This document shows positions 59,563-64,000 of a stretch of 64,000 bases of DNA, in pieces (position 1 is the stretch's first letter; every line of letters begins with the position of its first letter). The translations under genes and the position numbers were made by a program. The notes beneath the pieces were generated by a model. That model ran no database searches and was not told the origin of the DNA. It was given only the letters and a program-made list of their open reading frames with translations. This DNA comes from Sva-07 sp963828415 (GTDB lineage: Bacteria > Actinomycetota > Acidimicrobiia > Acidimicrobiales > Ilumatobacteraceae), in assembly GCA_963828415.1 (NCBI GenBank), contig CAWHEI010000001.1:558001-622000 (forward strand), written 5' to 3'.

Positions 59563-60419
59563 GCTGCGACCTCCGAGCTCGACGCTCGCCTGACGAGACG
59601 GCGAGCGAGCACCCCGACGGCATGACGGCGATACTCGGCCGTCGATCGGTGGTCGGTGATCGGTCGACTGGCCTGCGAAACCAACTCGGCGAACCGGTCG
59701 AGTTCTGCGTTCGACGCCTCGAGCGTCGACCAGTCGAGCACCGCCGCGAGCTGTGACTCGGCGTCGGGGCACCGCACGATCGTCGGACCGACCGATCCGA
59801 GCGCCACGGCAACCGTGCGCTGAGGGCGATCGAGCACCACGCAGGCACTCGCTACGGCGATGACCATCGCATTGCGAACACCGACCTTGGCGTATCCCTG
59901 CCAACCGTCGACCACGGGCAATGTGACCGACACGATCAGTTCGCCGGGCGCGAGCGCCGTGCGCTTCACGCCGACCATGAACTCAGCGACCGGCATGCGG
60001 CGCCTCCCGGCCAACGAGGCCAGCTCGACCTCGGCACCGAGCGCACTGAGCACGGGGAGCCCATCGCCGGCGGGCGAACAGGTTCCGAGGTTGCCGCCGA
60101 GCGTCCCGGCGTTGCGGATCTGAGGCGACCCGACCGTCCGCGCCGCCTGCGCGAGCGCCGGCACCATCTCGGCCAACGGGCCGACCAGCATCTCGCTGTA
60201 GGTCACCGCCGCGCCGATCGTGACCGTTGCCGCCAGCGGGTCGTGTCGCCACGAACGCAGCTCCGGAATACGGTTCACGACCACGGCGCCCGACGGGCGG
60301 CGATGACCGTCGTTCACCTCGACCATCAGGTCGGTGCCACCGGCGAGGACCGTCGACGACGGCGTCGCAGCGAGATGCTCGACGGCCTCGTCGACGGTGT
60401 CGGGCAGAAGAACGGCCAT
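59559..60419 (-). CDS. Xanthine-dehydrogenase-type FAD subunit
   Basis: 286 residues. VLAGGTDLMVEVNDGHRRPSGAVVVNRIPELR is the FAD-binding GGTD motif, and TVGSPQIRNAGTLGGNLGTCSPAGDGLPVLSAL is the second FAD contact (GGN-x-x-x-x-P). First gene of the operon; TACAGT lies 8 nt before the ATG (60428-60433), suggesting a leaderless mRNA. It is divergent from the glycosyltransferase gene at 60540. Confidence 0.93.
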   Translation of the reverse strand: MAVLLPDTVDEAVEHLAATPSSTVLAGGTDLMVEVNDGHRRPSGAVVVNRIPELRSWRHDPLAATVTIGAAVTYSEMLVGPLAEMVPALAQAARTVGSPQIRNAGTLGGNLGTCSPAGDGLPVLSALGAEVELASLAGRRRMPVAEFMVGVKRTALAPGELIVSVTLPVVDGWQGYAKVGVRNAMVIAVASACVVLDRPQRTVAVALGSVGPTIVRCPDAESQLAAVLDWSTLEASNAELDRFAELVSQASRPITDHRSTAEYRRHAVGVLARRLVRRASSSEVAA

Positions 60420-60539
60420 GAGGCGAGACTGTACAAAACGTCAAGGCCACCGCCGCGATCACCGCTCAGCGATTCACGAACTGGAAACGAAGCCCAGGCG
60501 ACCACTGTCGCCACAGGTCGCGCTGCTAGCTTCGCTGCG

Positions 60540-61808
60540 ATGTTCGCAGGCAGATCGGCGACGGCCGGGTCCGACGAACCCGAGTCGACCCACGTATCCG
60601 ACGCCTCGGCGATCGTTGCCGACGGCGACGCGTCGTGGAGCCGGGCGGTCGCTGTGGGGCTCGGGGCATATCTCGTCTCGCGCCTGTGCGTCATCGCGGC
60701 GACCGCAGTGCGGGCGTCGCAGATGGTTGTCGACGCTCGCGCCGATGGCGAGCCCGAGCCGGGCGTCGGCTCACTGATCAGCGGCGTCCTGACATCGTGG
60801 GACGGACGCTGGTATCTCGAACTGATACGGGGCGGGTACCCCGACTCGATTCCCGCGAACATCACCTACGAACAACTGGAAGCGCGGGCGGCGTTCTTCC
60901 CGTTGTATCCCTGGCTCGTTCGAGCCATCGACGTCGTCCTGCCAGGTGGCGACACGATCGCTGCGCTCTCGGTCAACTTCGTCCTCGGTGCGATCTCGGT
61001 CGTGTTGGTGGGCCTGCTGGCCCGCCGGCTCTATTCCGTCGGCGCCGCCGCCCGAGCGATGACGCTCTACGCCGTGTTTCCGGGCAGCGCCATCTTGTCG
61101 TTCGCCTACTCCGAAGCCCTCCTGATCGTCCTCGCCGCCGCTTGTCTGTTGCTGTTGCTCGATGAGCGATGGCTGCTCGCAGGACTCGCGGCCGCCCTGG
61201 CCACCGGGACACGACCCAACGGCATTGCCGTCGTCGCCGCCTGCGCGGTCGCGAGCTTCATCGCCATCCGCCAGCGACGTCAATGGTGGTCACTCGTCTC
61301 GGTCGTGCTCGCTCCGGTCGGCTTCGTGTTCTTCCAGTGGTACGTCGACCACACCGCCGGCGAGTCCGGAGCCTGGTTCCGGGTGCAGCGAGAAGCATGG
61401 TCGGAGGGCACCAGCTTCGGCGCGACGGCGGTGACCAACACCTTCGGCTTCCTCACCAGCCCGCTCTCGTCGCCCGCCGATGCGCTGACGGCGCTCACCA
61501 TGGCCGCCCTGGCCTTCATGGTCTTCTGTGCGTGGAAGGTGAGGCTCTCGTGGATCCTCGTTGCCTTCTGCGCTGTTGTCGTTGCACTGATGTTGATCCC
61601 CGAGACCGTGACCGCACGGCCGCGCTTCTTGTTCACTGCCTTCCCCTTCTTCATCGCCGTCGCCGCATGGTGGCCCGAACCCTCTGGCGACCGCGATCAC
61701 CACCGCGCCAGCTGGGAGTACGCCGGGTGGGATTTCACGCTGGTGATCTGCGGTGCCGGGCTCGCCACGCTGACTGGGCTCTACGGCGCATTCGGCGTCA
61801 TTCCGTGA
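60540..61808 (+). CDS. PIG-V-like (GPI-mannosyltransferase-2 type) membrane glycosyltransferase
   Basis: 422 residues with about ten membrane helices. LTSWDGRWYLELIRGGYP is the WDGxWYL motif of PIG-V-like polyprenyl-phosphate-mannose mannosyltransferases. FFPLYPWLVRAI and PNGIAVVAACAVASF are other family segments; the C-terminus ends at GAFGVIP. A cell-wall mannosylation role is likely. TAGCTT lies 7 nt before ATG 60540. Its stop overlaps the GTG of the AftD-like gene. Confidence 0.82.
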   Translation: MFAGRSATAGSDEPESTHVSDASAIVADGDASWSRAVAVGLGAYLVSRLCVIAATAVRASQMVVDARADGEPEPGVGSLISGVLTSWDGRWYLELIRGGYPDSIPANITYEQLEARAAFFPLYPWLVRAIDVVLPGGDTIAALSVNFVLGAISVVLVGLLARRLYSVGAAARAMTLYAVFPGSAILSFAYSEALLIVLAAACLLLLLDERWLLAGLAAALATGTRPNGIAVVAACAVASFIAIRQRRQWWSLVSVVLAPVGFVFFQWYVDHTAGESGAWFRVQREAWSEGTSFGATAVTNTFGFLTSPLSSPADALTALTMAALAFMVFCAWKVRLSWILVAFCAVVVALMLIPETVTARPRFLFTAFPFFIAVAAWWPEPSGDRDHHRASWEYAGWDFTLVICGAGLATLTGLYGAFGVIP

Positions 61809-64000
61809 CCACGCGGCCGCCCCGCGCGGTCGGCACCGCGCTGGCTCGGGCTCGCCGTTCTCGCCCTCGTCGCCTACGTCCCAGCGCTGTTGAGCTCGCC
61901 TGGACGGATGCCTGCCGATACCAAGCTGTACCTCTATTTCGATCCCGGCGGGCTGCTGAGCCGCGCGGCGTCGACGTTCGAAGTGGAACAGTTCGCCGGC
62001 TGGGTGCCCCATCAACAGATCGCCTACCTCTGGCCGGCCGGTCCCTGGTACTGGCTGCTCGACACCGCCGGATTCCCCGACTGGGTCGCGCACCGCCTCT
62101 GGATTGCGACGATCATGTTCGCGGCCGGCGCCGGCGTGCGATGGACGGCACGCATCCTCGGGCTCACACCGGGCGCAGCCCTCGTCGCCGCGCTCGTCTA
62201 TCAACTGTCGCCCTTTCTTCTCGCCTACATTTCTCGAACATCGCTGCTCCTGCTCCCCTGGGCCGCACTCGGCTGGATCGTCGGGCTCACGATCCGTGCC
62301 GGGGTGGCGAGCGCGGCAACCACCGACGCTCAGCGTTGGCGAGACCGGCTCAGCCGTTGGCGTGATCCGGCGGCGATCGCACTTGTGGTCGCCACGATCG
62401 GCGCCGTCAACGCCACCGCCGTCGCGCTGATCATCCCGGCGCCGCTGCTCTGGCTCGTGCATGCGGCGTGGCAGCGGTCGGTGACGTGGCGCCAGGCCAC
62501 CGCGACGGCACTACGCATCGGTGCGCTGTCGTTCGTCGTGTCGCTGTGGTGGATCGGCATGCTCGTCGTGCAGTCGCGACACGGCGCTCCCGTGCTCGAC
62601 TTCTCCGAAACGCTCGAGGACGTCAGCAGGAACTCCACCGGCTCGGAAGTGCTGCGGATGCTCGGCTACTGGCTCTTCTACCAACGCGACCCGATCGGTC
62701 CGACCACCACCGCCTCGCTGCCCTACCTGATCAGCCTGCGCACGTTGTTCGTCAGCTATCTGATCGTCCTGGTCGGGCTCGCCGGCCTGACGGTCGTGTC
62801 GTGGTCGCAACGGCGATACGCGGCGATGCTGGTCGGCGTCGGCATCGTGCTCGCGGTCGGCGTTCACCCCATCGGCGCATCCTCACCGTTGATGTCGTTG
62901 CTCACCAACGACGACGGATCGGGTCTGGCGCTCGCCTTGCGCAGCAGCACCCGAGCTGTGCCGGTGCTGCTCCTCGGCGTCGCCCTCGGCGCCGGCGCGC
63001 TCGCCGCCGCACTCCCCGCACGCCCGGTGACAGCAACCACACGGTCGCTGACGCCGCGCCGCCTGGCGATCGTCGCGATCGGGCTCCTGGCAGTGGTCAA
63101 CCTGCCGGTCCTGCATCAACGCGGCTTCGTCGACGAGGCCATCGATCGCAACCAGGACCCACCGACCTACTGGACCGATGCGGCCGACCGCATCGACGAA
63201 CGGGCCGACGGCACGCGCGTTCTCCAACTCCCCGGAGCGGAGTTCGGCAGCTTCCGCTGGGGACAGACGACCGATCAACCACTCGTCGGCCTCGGATCGA
63301 CACCGCTGGTCACCCGCGATCTGCTCCCGCTCGGTTCCGCTGCGGCCATGGACCTGCTCTTCGCACTCGACGACCGCGTCCAGGAGGGCACCATCGACCC
63401 GGATGCCGTCGCGCCCACGGCGCGGCTGTTGGGGGCGAACACGATCCTGCTCACCAACGACATGGCGTTCGAGCGGTACCGAACGGCACGCCCCGAGATC
63501 GTCGACGCGCTGCTGACCGGCAGCGACGTTGCAGGCCTGGTCGACGTCGAACGGCTGGGAGCGCCTGTCGTCAACCGCTCCGACTTCCCGATGATCGACC
63601 CCACGTCGTTGCTCGATGACCGAATCGGTCAGCCGATCAACCCGCTCACGTTGATCGGCGTCGACGACGCCCAACCCGTGGTCCGGGCAAAGACCGACTC
63701 GATCGTGTTGTCCGGCTCGGGAGACGGCATCGTCGATGCTGCGGCGAGCGGGCTGCTCGACGGCTCCGAGGCGATCCGCTACAGCGCATCGTTGACGTCC
63801 GACGAGCTGTCGCAGGCCGTCGCCGACGCCCAGATGGTGATCGTGACCGACTCGAACCGCGATCGAGCCCATCACTGGCGTGGATCGCAGGACGTGCACG
63901 GCCACACCGAACCGGGAGGCGCCGACGACGACGTCCTCGTGGCGACGGCGGCAGATCAGCGACTCGACCTCTTCGCCACCGACGACGCATCGATCCAGAC
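61805..64000 (+). CDS. aftD: AftD-like alpha-(1->3)-arabinofuranosyltransferase, frame break near start, 3' end cut off
   Basis: From about 61827 to 64000 one open frame encodes a GT-C membrane protein: SSPGRMPADTKLYLYFDPGG then QQIAYLWPAGPWYWLLDTAG, several helices, and a soluble domain with VIVTDSNRDRAHHWRGSQDV, a DUF3367/AftD signature. AftD adds arabinose in arabinogalactan or LAM. The GTG at 61805 overlaps the previous stop but is in another frame; deleting one C from CCCC at 61820-61823 joins it to the coding frame. Without that, the only starts are TTG 61890 and ATG 61908, which would drop the first membrane helix. No stop occurs before the window end. Confidence 0.85.

Noticed and set aside
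1..64000. Prophage, IS element or integrative element.
   Set aside because: No transposase, integrase, phage structural or conjugation gene was seen; the genes are mostly housekeeping or metabolic with uniform GC-rich codon use.

Overview
The window is GC-rich, densely packed, fully oriented chromosomal DNA from a high-GC actinobacterium. A WhiB regulator, DUF4193, FtsR and GarA homologues, an AftD-type arabinofuranosyltransferase, F420/LLM oxidoreductases and two FAD/CoA lipid enzymes all point to Actinobacteria. The overall style, with an Asp-rich DUF4193 protein, short leaderless promoters and many GTGA/ATGA overlaps, suggests an Acidimicrobiia (Ilumatobacter-like) genome; that last step is inference. 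No prophage, insertion sequence, CRISPR array or plasmid function was seen. About 75 protein genes (two with an apparent frameshift, two cut by the window ends), one tRNA-Pro and one tandem glycine riboswitch are annotated.

Layout. 0-9 kb: end of a ThyX-family gene, DUF4193, GNAT, crotonase, gamma-carbonic anhydrase plus PrmA, ribokinase-like plus WhiB, threonine aldolase. 9.3-11.4 kb: a secreted protein with five peptidoglycan-binding repeats and an M23 peptidase. 11.5-21 kb: a conserved actinobacterial core. It holds a glycine riboswitch and gcvP, then gcvT with a MerR gene, a DUF151 nuclease, FtsR, GarA, GcvH, PgsA and a HIT protein; as I recall it, this closely follows the Rv1822-Rv1832 order of Mycobacterium. 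21-31 kb: SRAP, cNMP-binding, metallophosphoesterase, amidohydrolase, carboxypeptidase-like, two lipoproteins, QueF, histidine phosphatase and a phosphotransferase pair. 31-36 kb: tRNA-Pro, Der, the DUF512 radical-SAM/PDZ protein and IspH. 36-43 kb: acyl-CoA dehydrogenase, flavin reductase, SirB1-like, a frameshifted acyl-CoA synthetase, GDPD and a GGT-family protein. 43-60.5 kb: a region rich in enzymes typical of N-heterocycle, ureide and amide catabolism. It has two LLM oxidoreductases, a cytosine-deaminase-like amidohydrolase, two flavodoxin-fold reductases, a NitT/TauT/THI5-type ABC importer, an M20 ureido-hydrolase, a creatininase-family amidase, a phosphoribosyltransferase and a three-subunit xanthine-dehydrogenase-type enzyme. 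60.5-64 kb: a PIG-V-like mannosyltransferase followed by an AftD-like cell-wall glycosyltransferase that runs off the end.

Non-coding signals are the most distinctive part. A 38-bp palindromic repeat (10-bp arms, GATA tetraloop core) occurs five times at three places, every time in a gap between convergent genes, and twice as a pair with exactly the same 61-bp period. At least 23 genes carry a TANNNT -10 box 6-8 nt before the start codon and no ribosome-binding site, so leaderless transcription seems to be the default here. Other hairpins sit at 29215, 38567, 48112 and 54987, and a perfect 14-bp palindrome covers the likely transcription start of the ABC-importer binding protein.

Two genes, the acyl-CoA synthetase at 39.3 kb and the AftD-like gene at 61.8 kb, each need one base removed from a short G or C run to restore the reading frame. 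This is either real decay or sequencing error.
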